A DNA stretch of 64,000 nt from Shewanella dokdonensis (lineage in GTDB: Bacteria; Pseudomonadota; Gammaproteobacteria; Enterobacterales; Shewanellaceae): NCBI RefSeq assembly GCF_018394335.1, contig NZ_CP074572.1, positions 3,968,001-4,032,000 of the forward strand. The letters run 5' to 3'. The notes below the pieces were generated by a model, which worked only from the letters and a program-made list of their open reading frames with translations, searched no databases and was not told where the DNA came from. Positions 30,783 through 40,482 of this stretch are shown here, piece after piece (position 1 is the first letter of the stretch; every line of letters begins with the position of its first letter). The position numbers and the translations under genes were made by a program.

Positions 30783-32419
30783 TTATTTATGGAAAAACAC
30801 CAGCGTCCAAGGCAGCACATAAGCCTGCAGCACGGTGATGACGCCGATAAAGCCACAGAAAATCAGACTGTGTTTCAGCGTGAAACGGAACAGTTCAGAC
30901 TCGCGCCCCACTAACCCTGTCGCGGCACAGGCCACGGCAATGGATTGTGGGGAGATCATCTTTCCTGTCACCCCGCCGGTAGTATTCGCGGCGACCAGCA
31001 AATCTGGCGTAACCCCAATCTGATGCGCAGTGTTGGCCTGCAGGAGGCAAACAAAGCATTGGAAGAGGTATCGGAACCAGTGAGGAATACCCCCAACCAG
31101 CCTAAGAAAGGCGAGAAGAACGGGAATGCAGCGCCACTGCCCGCCAGCAGCAGCGCCAGCGTAGAAGACAGACCGGAATAGTTGGCGACAAAAGCAAACG
31201 CCAGCACAAACCCAATGGACAATATCGGGAATTTCAGCTCCACTAATGTTTCACCGAAGGTCTTGAGTGCGTCTTTAAGGGTCATTTTCAGCAAGATAAT
31301 CGAGATGGCGGCCGCAATTAAAATCGCTGAACCAACGGCACTCAATAAATTGAACTTAAAGATAGCGGCATAGGCGGTATCCTTGGCCACAATCGGCGTG
31401 GTTTTGATGACCAGATTATGCAGCCCTGGGACTTCCAGTGATACGGTAATGGCATTCAAATAGCCCGAAATCGCCTTAATGCTCCACAGCGTGACCATTA
31501 CTGTCAGAATGATAAAAGGCATCCAGGCACGGAGGATTTGTCCAGCAGAGTAGTTGGATTTAGCCGCCACACTACGAGGTTTCATTCCGGCAAAGGTAAA
31601 GATCTCTTTTGGCTGCCACACTTTGAGGAACAGCGTCAGACACAGCAAACTCACTAACGCCGATGTGATATCGGGCAACTCAGGGCCAACAAAGTTAGAG
31701 GTCAGGAATTGCGTAATGGCAAAAGAACCACCCGCCACTAACGTTGCGGGCCAGGTTTGGCGGATGCCGCGCATACCGTCCATCATGGCAATCAACCAGA
31801 AAGGCACAATAACGGATAGCAAAGGTAGCTGGCGGCCAGCGATCTGCCCGATATGATAAGGATCGAGCGAAGACACTTGCCCGGCCACAATAATCGGGAT
31901 ACCCATCGCACCAAACGCGACGGGCGCAGTGTTGGCAATCAAACACAAACCAGCGGCATATAACGGGTTAAAGCCCAAACCAACCAATAATGCGGCGGTG
32001 ATGGCGACCGGAGCCCCAAAGCCTGCCGCCCCTTCCAGAAATGCGCCGAACGAAAAGCCCACCAGCAGCATTTGTAACCGTTGATCTTCAGTAATTGAGG
32101 TGACCGAAGCGCGGATAATCTCAAACTGTCCGGTCTTAACGGTGATTTTATAAAGAAATACTGCGGTGATAATAATCCACGCGATGGGCCACAGGCCGTA
32201 AGCAAAACCATAAACGGCTGAGGCAATCGCCATGGTGACAGGCATCTGATATACCAACACGGCAACCACTAATGCTAATAACAGGGTAATTCCGCCCGCA
32301 ACGTGACCTTTTAATTTAAGCACTGTCAGTGCCAAAAAGAAAAAGACGATGGGCAATAACGCCACCAACGCTGACAGCCATAAGCTGCCTAATGGCGCAT
32401 AGGTTTGTGTCCAGGTCAT
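30783..32419 (-). CDS. lldP: L-lactate permease (one apparent frameshift)
   Basis: LldP-type carriers import L-lactate, D-lactate and glycolate with protons across the inner membrane. The chain has about 12 to 14 hydrophobic helices; family blocks are [26 protein letters not shown] near the start, [46 protein letters not shown] and [29 protein letters not shown]. The frame breaks near 31043 (two C where three are expected on the coding strand); one more C gives [24 protein letters not shown] and 545 residues, close to the 551 of E. coli. Lactate is a main carbon source for Shewanella, but no lactate dehydrogenase gene is adjacent here. Confidence 0.94.
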
Positions 32420-32935
32420 ACGAATAGTTCTCCAAGTGCTTTAGTATATTTTGTTATAGGTGGCACAGTCGTTTGTCCCCATAGCTGGCGCTGACTGTTT
32501 GAAACACCGGCATTTATATTAGAGAGAAGATGTTTTAAGGTAATATTCATATGGCGATTAAGTGACACATATCTCATTAATTATTTTGCCAAATGTGACA
32601 GAGGTTTATATTGGTAATCGCTTAAAAAATGGTGACTTTTACTGGATATGAACGCTATGGCGATTCAGTAAAATCTGTGTTTATCGTGGGGAAAATAACA
32701 AAAGACAAAATAACTGGCTGATAATTTAGATAACATGCAGCCGCAGGTGATATTTATATGGGTTTATTAGCGGTTATCTACCGCTGTTAAATGGCAGGAG
32801 TCACTGCTTTTCTGGTTGCTAAGGGTTTTATTATGCTGCAATAAAGGGCTGGCGAGTGTCACAAATCGCGGTTGGCAACAGCCGCAGCCCATCACATTTT
32901 TCGTCTTAACTTCAGTGATCTTGCAATCACCAAGC
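32420..32935. promoter_or_regulatory. Upstream region of lldP, no gene
   Basis: 516 bases with no supportable coding region, AT-rich near 32510-32760. Two 14-base copies of TATGGCGATTNAGT lie at 32550-32563 and 32656-32669, 106 bases apart, in direct orientation. A small hairpin AGCGGT-TATCT-ACCGCT lies at about 32769-32785. Half-sites resembling CRP boxes (AAGTGACACAT, AATGTGACAG) occur at about 32560 and 32592. These fit a carbon-regulated promoter for lldP, but no binding site is certain. Confidence 0.35.
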
Positions 32936-33577
32936 CTAGCGTTCCACCGTAAACTGGCAGGCACTACTGCCAAATGGCGCACATTGAAACTCGGGTAAAC
33001 ACTCAGCCTGTGCAGATAATGCCACTAATTGGGGAAAATCACTGGCAATGACGACTTCCGGCAACATCTGCTGACTAAAATACCAGGCAATGGCGATGGT
33101 GATATTGGCTTGATCTATGTTGTCACTGGTAAGTGAGATATGCGCTGCCGCTAACTGCTGTTCCAACTCTTCAAAAGCCGCCAACAATTGGCTGGTCACA
33201 CGCTGCGCCCAGGCATCAAACTGTTTATCCTGCGGTCGTAATTGCCGTTCATAAACCAGTTGCACACTCTTTTCACAAGCCGCCAATGCCAGTCCCAGCA
33301 ACTGTAGCTGTTGCCGCAATATTTTAGGATCGTCAGCCAATAGCTTGCGGCTGGGAGCCAAAGCCGCCGCATATTGCAGGATCAGCGTAGAATCCATCAA
33401 CGCCGTTCCATCATCACAGATCAAGGTGGGAGCTTTTACCACAGGATTGATCTGGGCAAAGGCTTCAAAAGTGCTGAAGACTGACAATGGCTGGTGTTCG
33501 AATTTCAACCCCAATAGCTGCAAAGATACCGCAACACGCCGCACAAAGGGTGAGTCCAGCATACCGATAAGTTTCAT
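32936..33577 (-). CDS. Glutathione S-transferase family protein
   Basis: A 213-residue cytosolic GST. The thioredoxin-like N-terminal domain begins MKLIGMLDSPFVRRVAVSLQ, with Ser/Pro at the active-site start as in YfcF/YibF-type enzymes; the cis-proline and glutathione-binding blocks are NPVVKAPTLICDDG and LMDSTLILQY. The C-terminal helical domain follows (about residues 85-200). Substrate unknown. It is divergent from the DUF885 gene and not linked to lldP by spacing. Confidence 0.9.
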   Translation of the reverse strand: MKLIGMLDSPFVRRVAVSLQLLGLKFEHQPLSVFSTFEAFAQINPVVKAPTLICDDGTALMDSTLILQYAAALAPSRKLLADDPKILRQQLQLLGLALAACEKSVQLVYERQLRPQDKQFDAWAQRVTSQLLAAFEELEQQLAAAHISLTSDNIDQANITIAIAWYFSQQMLPEVVIASDFPQLVALSAQAECLPEFQCAPFGSSACQFTVER

Positions 33578-33748
33578 AGAAAATGCCTACTTAAGTGACC
33601 AGTGTTCATTTTGCGCTAACAATGGCATCAGTCAAGATTGATACGGTTCCGTTATAAAATGTTACGGATTTTATATGGCGTTAAGTGATAGTTATCGTAT
33701 AACCACTAGGTACTTGTTGTCGGATCGACAAATTTAAGGTGAATAAAC

Positions 33749-35469
33749 ATGAAACGAATTTTAGCGCTAGCAGCCTGTGCCAGTTTTTCAGTCGTGGCGG
33801 CTGAACCCGCTTGGGTGACGACCAGTAACCAATACGCCATGGAAGTGCTGCAAAAAATTGCTGAAAACAGCCCAGAAAATGGTTCAGAACTCGGCATTGA
33901 AACCTACGATGGCAAAGTGGCGAATCTAACGCTGGCGGCCGAGACGCAAACACTCAATGAGATTCGAGCCGAAGTCACCCACTTGCAAACCGCCGAAACC
34001 AAGCAAAGTGATCCCCGAGTAAAACAAGATCTGCAGATCATGATAGCTACGCTGCAACGGCAACTGGAGTCTGCGGCTTTATCTGAACAATATGAACTGC
34101 CGTTTTTCAACGTTGCAGAAAAAGTATTTGGTGGGATCCAGGTATTACTGGACGACCGTAATACTCCCAAACGCATGCAAAAAGCCGTTGAGCGGCTCAA
34201 TGCTTATGTCGATACCAAGATGGTTGCACAAGCTAAACAAAGAACTACCCAAGCCTTAGCCAATAAACAGCTGACAACACCTTATTACAAAGAAGTAGAA
34301 CAGGCGATTGCCAACACCCCGCAGTTTATTCAAGGGATCGAGCAGTTATTTACCGCCCATAAACTACAGGGCTGGCAACCGGCGTTTGCCGAACTGTCCA
34401 AGCAACTTAACGACTACCAGCAATGGCTGAAAACCACGATATTGCCTGTAGCCCGGCAATCCAATGTCCTGCCAGAAATTCTCTACAGTAATGCGCTGAA
34501 AAATGTGGGCGTCGATATTGCCCCGGAGGAGTTGATCCAACGTGCATTGTTTGAATATGCCGAGATCCGTGACGAGATGCAGACTGTCGCCACCGATATT
34601 GCCAAAGCCAAGGGTTACAAAAATACTGATTATCGCTTCGTGATCCGCGAGTTGAAAAAACAGCAAGTCACCGGTGATGAGGTGTTACCTTTTTCAAGCA
34701 GCGGTTGCAAGATATTGAAAAAATCGTCCGGGAACATGACATTGTCACACTGCCACAACGCCCAGCCAATATCCGGCTGGCGTCAGCGGCAGAATCGGCT
34801 GCGGTGCCAGCCGCTCACATGAATCCCCCGCGGCTTATAGGCAACACTGGCGAATATGGCGAGTTTGTGCTGCCCATGATCGACCCGAATGCGGGTGGCA
34901 AACGGGTGACCGACTTTACCAGCAAAGGCTTTTCTTGGACACTCACAGTTCACGAAGCGCGCCCAGGTCATGAATTGCAGTTTTCCAACATGATTGAGCA
35001 AGGGGTTTCTATGGCAAGGGCGATCTTTGCCATGAATAGCGCCAATGTTGAAGGCTGGGCCCTGTACGCCGAAGCTATCATGAAGCAATATCTGCCCAAA
35101 GAAGGCCAACTGTTCTCACTGCAAGCCCGGCAACAGCGCGCTGCCCGCGCATTTCTCGATCCCATGTTGAATCTGGGACTGATCAGCCCCGAAGATGCCA
35201 AAAAAGTGCTCACTGACGATGTAGTGTTATCGGATGCTTTCGCCCAGCAAGAGATCAATCGCTATACCTTCCAGATGCCAGGCCAGGCAACGTCTTACTT
35301 CTATGGTTATATGAATCTAAGAGAACTGCGAGTCGCCACCGAGATAAAACTCCGGGACAAATTCAATCAGAAGGCATTTCACGATTTCATTCTGAAACAA
35401 GGGCTGTTACCGCCAAAACTGTTGAAACAGGCCGTTGAAACAACCTTCATCCCCAGCGTTAGCCAATAG
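33749..35469 (+). CDS. DUF885 family protein, putative exported metallopeptidase (one apparent frameshift)
   Basis: DUF885 proteins are putative zinc-dependent peptidases. The chain starts with a signal peptide (KRILALAACASFSVVAAEP) and contains the family metal motif HEARPGHELQF, followed about 35 residues later by VEGWALYAE, whose Glu is the likely third ligand. The C-terminal part has QMPGQATSYFYGYMNLRELR. The frame breaks in the five-T run at 34690-34694; one more T gives DEVLPFFKQRLQDIEKIV and 573 residues, the usual family size. A lipoprotein cysteine is possible (AACAS, about residue 10) but the context is not a clear lipobox. Confidence 0.88.
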
Positions 35470-35480
35470 CAAAGGTCAAT

Positions 35481-35510
35481 GGGTGCGGCGATTGCAGCCG
35501 CCCCCGTTTT
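35481..35510 (+). terminator. Probable intrinsic terminator after DUF885 gene
   Basis: GGGTGCGGC and GCCGCCCCC form a nine-base stem with one mismatch and a seven-base loop, followed by GTTTT, 11 bases after the stop. Confidence 0.55.
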
Positions 35511-35590
35511 CATCGTTTTTCCCCGCCATAGCACAATCTCTATCCATTTAACTACACTTGAAGTATCGCTCCCGCCATTGAGGAGGCTTT

Positions 35591-35974
35591 ATGTTGCGAG
35601 TCATGGAGTTAGACCATCTGGTACTGCTATGCAGTGATATTGAGGTGATGCTGGATTTCTACGAACGCGTGCTCGGCGCCACACTCGAGCGGCAGCTTCA
35701 GCAACCGCCCTTGTGGCAATTACGTTTGGGCAATGTATTAATCGATTTACAGCCAAGGGAGCAACATGACGTTGGGGTCAATGTGGAACACTTCTGCCTG
35801 AATATTGCGGAAACCGATGAGACCTTAGTGTTACACCACCTGCAACGGCAAGGCGTTATGTTTGAACCCTTCAGCGAAAAATACGGGGCCCGCGGCTATA
35901 GCCGTTCGCTGTATATGTACGATCCCGAAGATAATAAAGTCGAACTTAAAATATTGCCCGGCAGCCGAGAATAA
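35591..35974 (+). CDS. VOC (glyoxalase/bleomycin-resistance) superfamily protein
   Basis: A 127-residue cytoplasmic protein with the paired beta-alpha-beta-beta-beta fold. Likely metal ligands are His in ELDHLVLLC (about residue 8), His in VNVEHFCLNI and Glu in KVELKILPG near the end, as expected for a glyoxalase-type or dioxygenase-type enzyme. DFYERVLG and YMYDPEDNKVELK are family blocks. A strong ribosome binding site (GAGGAG) precedes the ATG. Substrate is unknown. The gene converges on hrpA with a 22-base gap. Confidence 0.9.
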   Translation: MLRVMELDHLVLLCSDIEVMLDFYERVLGATLERQLQQPPLWQLRLGNVLIDLQPREQHDVGVNVEHFCLNIAETDETLVLHHLQRQGVMFEPFSEKYGARGYSRSLYMYDPEDNKVELKILPGSRE

Positions 35975-35996
35975 CGGCTACCGGAACCACATTCAG

Positions 35997-38900
35997 CTAA
36001 ATGCTCTGCAATTGATTGAGGATGCGTTTTTCTGAAATCGGATAAGCCGTACCAAGCGTCTGCGCAAAACAGCTCACCCGGTACTCTTCCAGCATCCAGC
36101 GCACCTCGGCAAGCGCTTGCGGTACCGCCTGTGATTTAGGCAATTTCGCCAGCGTTGCCTGATATTCTGCGGCAGCATGATGAATGCTGAGCAAGTGCAG
36201 TTTATCGCGATTAGGATCTACCGGCAGTTTATCCAGCCGGATTTCAATCGCTTTCAAGTAGCGGATCACATCACTTAGCCGTTGCCAGCCAGAAGCTTCC
36301 ACAAAGCCCTTAAACACTAACTGCTCTAACTGGCTTTGAATATCACTCATAGCAAATGCAATATTGAGGCTGATTTTACCCTTGAGGCGTTTACGGATAC
36401 GTTGATGAGTGGTGAGGATCTCTTCCACTTTCAGCGCGATACTTTCCGCGGTGCTGTTCAGTTCCTGCCGCACGATATCCCGAGCCTGAGCAAATGCTTC
36501 AGGTGAGCGGACATCCAATGTCTGTTCATCGAGGATCTGTTGCACCGCCGCATGGATAATGTCGTCTATCAGCAATTGCACTTGCCCAAACGGATTAAAA
36601 TACATTGCCAGTTTGGCTTTATTTGGCAATGCCTGCTGTAGATGTTTCACCGGTGAAGGGATATTGATCAGCAGCAGCTTACGCACCCCTTGCCGATGCA
36701 GTGCTTGGGCTTGCTGTTCATCATCAAATAATTTGATAGCAACACTTTCACCTTCATCCACCAGCGCCGGGAAGGCCTTTACTTCATAACTGCCACGGCG
36801 CCTTTGATACTCTTTCGGTAGTTCCCCAAAACTCCACTCGGTCAACGCTTGCTGTTCAATACCTTTATCGGCGACCTGCCGAATGGCCTGTTTTACCTGT
36901 CCTTGCAGGGTTGCCTTTAACTCATCGAGACTGCGGCTTTGGGCAAGCAACTTGCCCTGCTCATTCTCGATTTTGAAATTGATATGCAGATGTGGCGGCA
37001 GTGTGGTTACATCAAAATCTTCCGGTGCCACCTTAGTGCCGCTCATGCGCAGTAACTGCCGACACAAGCTCTCCAACAGTGGCTGCGCTAGCGGTTTCAT
37101 GGCTTGCACACAGGCGCGGGCATAATCAGGTGCGGGCACAAAATTGCGCCGGAGCGGTTTCGGTAAAGATTTGATCAGGGCGACACATTTTTCTTCTCGC
37201 AGCCCAGGCACCTGCCATTCAAAATCTTTATCTTCAATCTGATTCAGCAGCGCCACCGGAATATGCAACGACACACCGTCATCTTCTTCACCCGGCTCAA
37301 AACGATAGCTCAGTGGCAAGGTGAGTTTGTCCTGCTGCCAGTTATCGGGGAAGTCCAATGCCGACACATGGGTATCGTCACGCTGCATCAGCAATTCACG
37401 GCTGAAATTCAGTAACTCTGGCGTTTGCCGCTGCTGTTGGCGCCACCACTTATTGAACAGTGGCAGATTGAAGATCCCCTCAGGGATACGCGCATCATAG
37501 AAAGCGAATAAGGTATCTTCATCGACCAGAATATCGCGCCGCCGTGATTTATGCTCCAGCGATTCGACTTCTTCAAGCAGTGCCAGATTCTGTTTATAGA
37601 AGGCGTCGGAGAGATGTAACTGCCCTTCTGCCAGGCCGCTGCGGATAAAAATCTGCCGCGCTTCTATCGGTTGTACGGGCCCAAACTGCACCTTACGACG
37701 ATTGACTACCGTCAGGCCGTATAACACCTGGTTTTCCAGTGCAATGACCGACCCCTGTTTAGCCTCGAAATGTGGCTCTACATAATGTTTTTTAATCAGA
37801 TGGGCGGCTAATGATTCCAGCCATTCCGGTTCTATCGCGGCGCAGCTACGGGCGAACAAACGCGAAGTTTCGGTGAGTTCAGCCGCCATCACCCATTTCG
37901 GGCCTTTTTTAGCTAATGGCGAGCCCGGGAAAATATAGAACTTGCGGTTACGGGTGCCCTGATATTCATTATTCTGATCTTTAAAACCGATATGACTCAA
38001 CAGCCCTGAGAGCAACGCCTGATGCAATGGATCGTAACTGGCAGGCTCACTGTTTAGCCGCCATTTTAAGTCATGTACGCTCTGCCGCAGCTGCGCATAC
38101 AGATCCTGCCACTCACGGATCCGCAAGTATGACAGATACTCATCCTTCATCTGTTTGCGGAACTGATTACCAGACAACTGTTGTTGCTGCTGTTTAAGGT
38201 AATTCCACAAATTGAGCAGCGCGACAAAGTCGGATTTCTTATCCGCAAAGCGACTATGCGCTTCATCTGCTGCCTGTTTTTTGTCCATAGGCCGTTCACG
38301 CGGATCTTGGATGGACAAGGCGGCAACAATCACCATGGCTTCCTGCAAACAACCGAGTTTATTGGCTTCCAGCACCATGCGCGCTAAGCGTGGATCTACT
38401 GGAATTTTTGCCAGTTCATGTCCTTGCCGGGTTAACTGTAAATGTCCTTTGTGACGCGCGACCGCCTGCAACTCTTCCAGCAGCAGAAAACCATCCCGAA
38501 TATTGCGTTCATCCGGCGGTTGAATAAACGGAAAACCGGCAATATCCCCCAGGCCGATAGCTAACATCTGCAAGATTACTGACGCCAGATTGGTGCGCAG
38601 AATTTCCGGATCGGTAAACTGCGGGCGGTTATTAAAGTCATCCTGCGCGTACAGGCGGATACAGATCCCTGGGCCAACACGGCCACAACGCCCTTGTCGC
38701 TGATTGGCACTTGCCTGCGAAATCGGTTCTATCGGCAACCGCTGCACCTTGGTGCGATAACTGTAGCGACTGATCCTAGCGGTTCCTGGGTCGATAACAT
38801 AACGGATTCCCGGCACTGTCAGCGAGGTTTCCGCCACGTTGGTGGCGAGCACAATGCGGCGACCTATGTGTGACTTGAATACTTTAGACTGCTCGCCATA

Positions 38901-39887
38901 AGACAGGCGCGCATACAAAGGCAAAACCTCAGTATCTCGCAAGTTGCGCTTGTTTAGCTGATCCGCCACATCGCGGATTTCGCGCTCGCCATTCAGGAAT
39001 ACCAGAATATCGCCAGGGCCTTCGGCGCAAAGCTCATCGACCGCGTGAAAAATCCCTTCCATCAGGTCGAGATCTTCATCTTCGTCACGCAGCAGCGGCC
39101 GATAGCGGGTTTCCACCGGATACGTACGGCCACTGACTTCTACCACGGGCGCATTGTTAAAGTGACGCGAGAAGCGTTCCACATCAATGGTGGCGGAGGT
39201 GATGATCAGCTTGAGATCTGGCCGTTTCGGCAAGATCTCTTTCATGTAACCGAGAATGAAATCGATATTGAGGCTGCGCTCGTGCGCCTCATCGATGATT
39301 AAACAGTCATACTGCAACAACCATTTATCGGAGGCCAATTCCGCCAGCAAAATACCATCGGTCATCAGCTTGATATAAGAATCGCTAGACACGGCATCGG
39401 CAAAACGTACTTTAAAGCCAACGGCTTGCCCCAACTCGGTTTGCAGTTCTTCTGCAACTCTTGATGCCACGCTGCGAGCCGCCAGTCGCCGGGGTTGGGT
39501 ATGACCTATGATGCCACGGCTACCGAGCCCTAGTTCCAGACAGATTTTGGGCAATTGCGTGGTTTTACCAGAACCGGTTTCCCCGGCAACAATCACGACC
39601 TGATGGTTGCTGATAGCTGAGGCAATCTCATCGCGTTTTTGCGATACCGGCAGTTCCTCTGGATAGTGGATTTTCGGCCGATTGCGCAACCGCAGTTGTA
39701 CCCGCTCATATGCAGCCTGTGCTTGTTCTGCTAATTCTGCCAATTTAGCGGCTTTGGCCGTTGCATCTTGCTGATGCTGCAATTTAGCCAAGGCACGGCG
39801 AATACCCGCGGCATCAGCTTGAAAACACTGCGCCAGATATTCTCGGGAAAGTGGGGACAACTTGCGATTCAAAACAATAACATCCAA
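35997..39887 (-). CDS. hrpA: HrpA, ATP-dependent RNA helicase
   Basis: HrpA is a large DEAH-box RNA helicase that in E. coli processes daa fimbrial mRNA and resolves stalled ribosomes. The 1296-residue chain matches the E. coli length (1300). Motif I is VAGETGSGKTTQLPK, motif II IIDEAHERSLNIDF, motif III TSATID, motif V ATNVAETSLTVPGI, motif VI QRQGRCGRVGPG; the long C-terminal region is HrpA-specific. The start is uncertain: the first codon in frame is a TTG at 39887 with no Shine-Dalgarno sequence, and a strong hairpin lies eight bases upstream. The next in-frame starts are also TTG. A base error in the leader could hide an ATG. Confidence 0.94.
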   Translation of the reverse strand: MDVIVLNRKLSPLSREYLAQCFQADAAGIRRALAKLQHQQDATAKAAKLAELAEQAQAAYERVQLRLRNRPKIHYPEELPVSQKRDEIASAISNHQVVIVAGETGSGKTTQLPKICLELGLGSRGIIGHTQPRRLAARSVASRVAEELQTELGQAVGFKVRFADAVSSDSYIKLMTDGILLAELASDKWLLQYDCLIIDEAHERSLNIDFILGYMKEILPKRPDLKLIITSATIDVERFSRHFNNAPVVEVSGRTYPVETRYRPLLRDEDEDLDLMEGIFHAVDELCAEGPGDILVFLNGEREIRDVADQLNKRNLRDTEVLPLYARLSYGEQSKVFKSHIGRRIVLATNVAETSLTVPGIRYVIDPGTARISRYSYRTKVQRLPIEPISQASANQRQGRCGRVGPGICIRLYAQDDFNNRPQFTDPEILRTNLASVILQMLAIGLGDIAGFPFIQPPDERNIRDGFLLLEELQAVARHKGHLQLTRQGHELAKIPVDPRLARMVLEANKLGCLQEAMVIVAALSIQDPRERPMDKKQAADEAHSRFADKKSDFVALLNLWNYLKQQQQQLSGNQFRKQMKDEYLSYLRIREWQDLYAQLRQSVHDLKWRLNSEPASYDPLHQALLSGLLSHIGFKDQNNEYQGTRNRKFYIFPGSPLAKKGPKWVMAAELTETSRLFARSCAAIEPEWLESLAAHLIKKHYVEPHFEAKQGSVIALENQVLYGLTVVNRRKVQFGPVQPIEARQIFIRSGLAEGQLHLSDAFYKQNLALLEEVESLEHKSRRRDILVDEDTLFAFYDARIPEGIFNLPLFNKWWRQQQRQTPELLNFSRELLMQRDDTHVSALDFPDNWQQDKLTLPLSYRFEPGEEDDGVSLHIPVALLNQIEDKDFEWQVPGLREEKCVALIKSLPKPLRRNFVPAPDYARACVQAMKPLAQPLLESLCRQLLRMSGTKVAPEDFDVTTLPPHLHINFKIENEQGKLLAQSRSLDELKATLQGQVKQAIRQVADKGIEQQALTEWSFGELPKEYQRRRGSYEVKAFPALVDEGESVAIKLFDDEQQAQALHRQGVRKLLLINIPSPVKHLQQALPNKAKLAMYFNPFGQVQLLIDDIIHAAVQQILDEQTLDVRSPEAFAQARDIVRQELNSTAESIALKVEEILTTHQRIRKRLKGKISLNIAFAMSDIQSQLEQLVFKGFVEASGWQRLSDVIRYLKAIEIRLDKLPVDPNRDKLHLLSIHHAAAEYQATLAKLPKSQAVPQALAEVRWMLEEYRVSCFAQTLGTAYPISEKRILNQLQSI

Positions 39888-39894
39888 TAAACGG

Positions 39895-39927
39895 AAAACG
39901 GCGATCCTAGCAAGGATACGCCGTTTT
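39895..39927 (-). terminator. Hairpin between the CBS gene and hrpA, probable terminator
   Basis: AAAACGGCG-ATCCT pairs with AGGAT-CGCCGTTTT (one bulged base, loop AGCA). On the minus strand it ends in CGTTTTCC, so it can terminate the CBS-protein message; it also sits directly before the hrpA start. Confidence 0.55.
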
Positions 39928-39975
39928 GGATACGGTTGCTGAGTCTCGTTATGTAACTGCTGACTTTATCAGCAA

Positions 39976-40389
39976 TCAGGCCGGAGTTTTGTAGCAGTGT
40001 TCGGTGTAACTACGGATAGCCGACAGCACATTGAAGCGATCAATCACGCCAATCACCTGACCATTATCAACCACTGGATAGATTTTAGGTTTCTGCCCCA
40101 GCATCTGTTCCGCCAACAGCAACACGCTATGATCGGGTCTGACCCACAGCACATCGCTACGCATACGGTCTTTCACCAGATCGGCCAAATCACAGTAATA
40201 ACTGCTCTTCAACATGGCCGCCATACAATCCTGTTGTGACAAAAAGCCCACCAGTTGACCGTTTGCGGCAACTACTGGCGCCCCCGCCTTATGTTGATTC
40301 AGCAGTTGTTCCACGGCTTCAGCTATGGTCATCTCCGGTGATAACAATACCGGTTTACGATCCATATGGTCGCTGACTTTAATATCCAT
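39976..40389 (-). CDS. CBS-domain pair protein
   Basis: A 137-residue protein made of two CBS motifs that together form one nucleotide-binding Bateman module. First repeat about residues 7-60 (PVLLSPEMTIAEAVEQLL, then GAPVVAANGQLVGFLSQQDCM), second about 72-128 (WVRPDHSVLLLAEQML, then IYPVVDNGQVIGVIDRFNVL). No catalytic or membrane domain is attached. Such stand-alone pairs usually sense adenine nucleotides for a partner protein, which cannot be named here. Confidence 0.92.
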   Translation of the reverse strand: MDIKVSDHMDRKPVLLSPEMTIAEAVEQLLNQHKAGAPVVAANGQLVGFLSQQDCMAAMLKSSYYCDLADLVKDRMRSDVLWVRPDHSVLLLAEQMLGQKPKIYPVVDNGQVIGVIDRFNVLSAIRSYTEHCYKTPA

Positions 40390-40482
40390 TACTTATCCCC
40401 AAGCTTGAAAGTCTACTTGTTAAGTGTAGTTGCGATTCTGAGCCTGGGGGAAATGCGATAAGTCGATTGCCTTAATTAGTTT

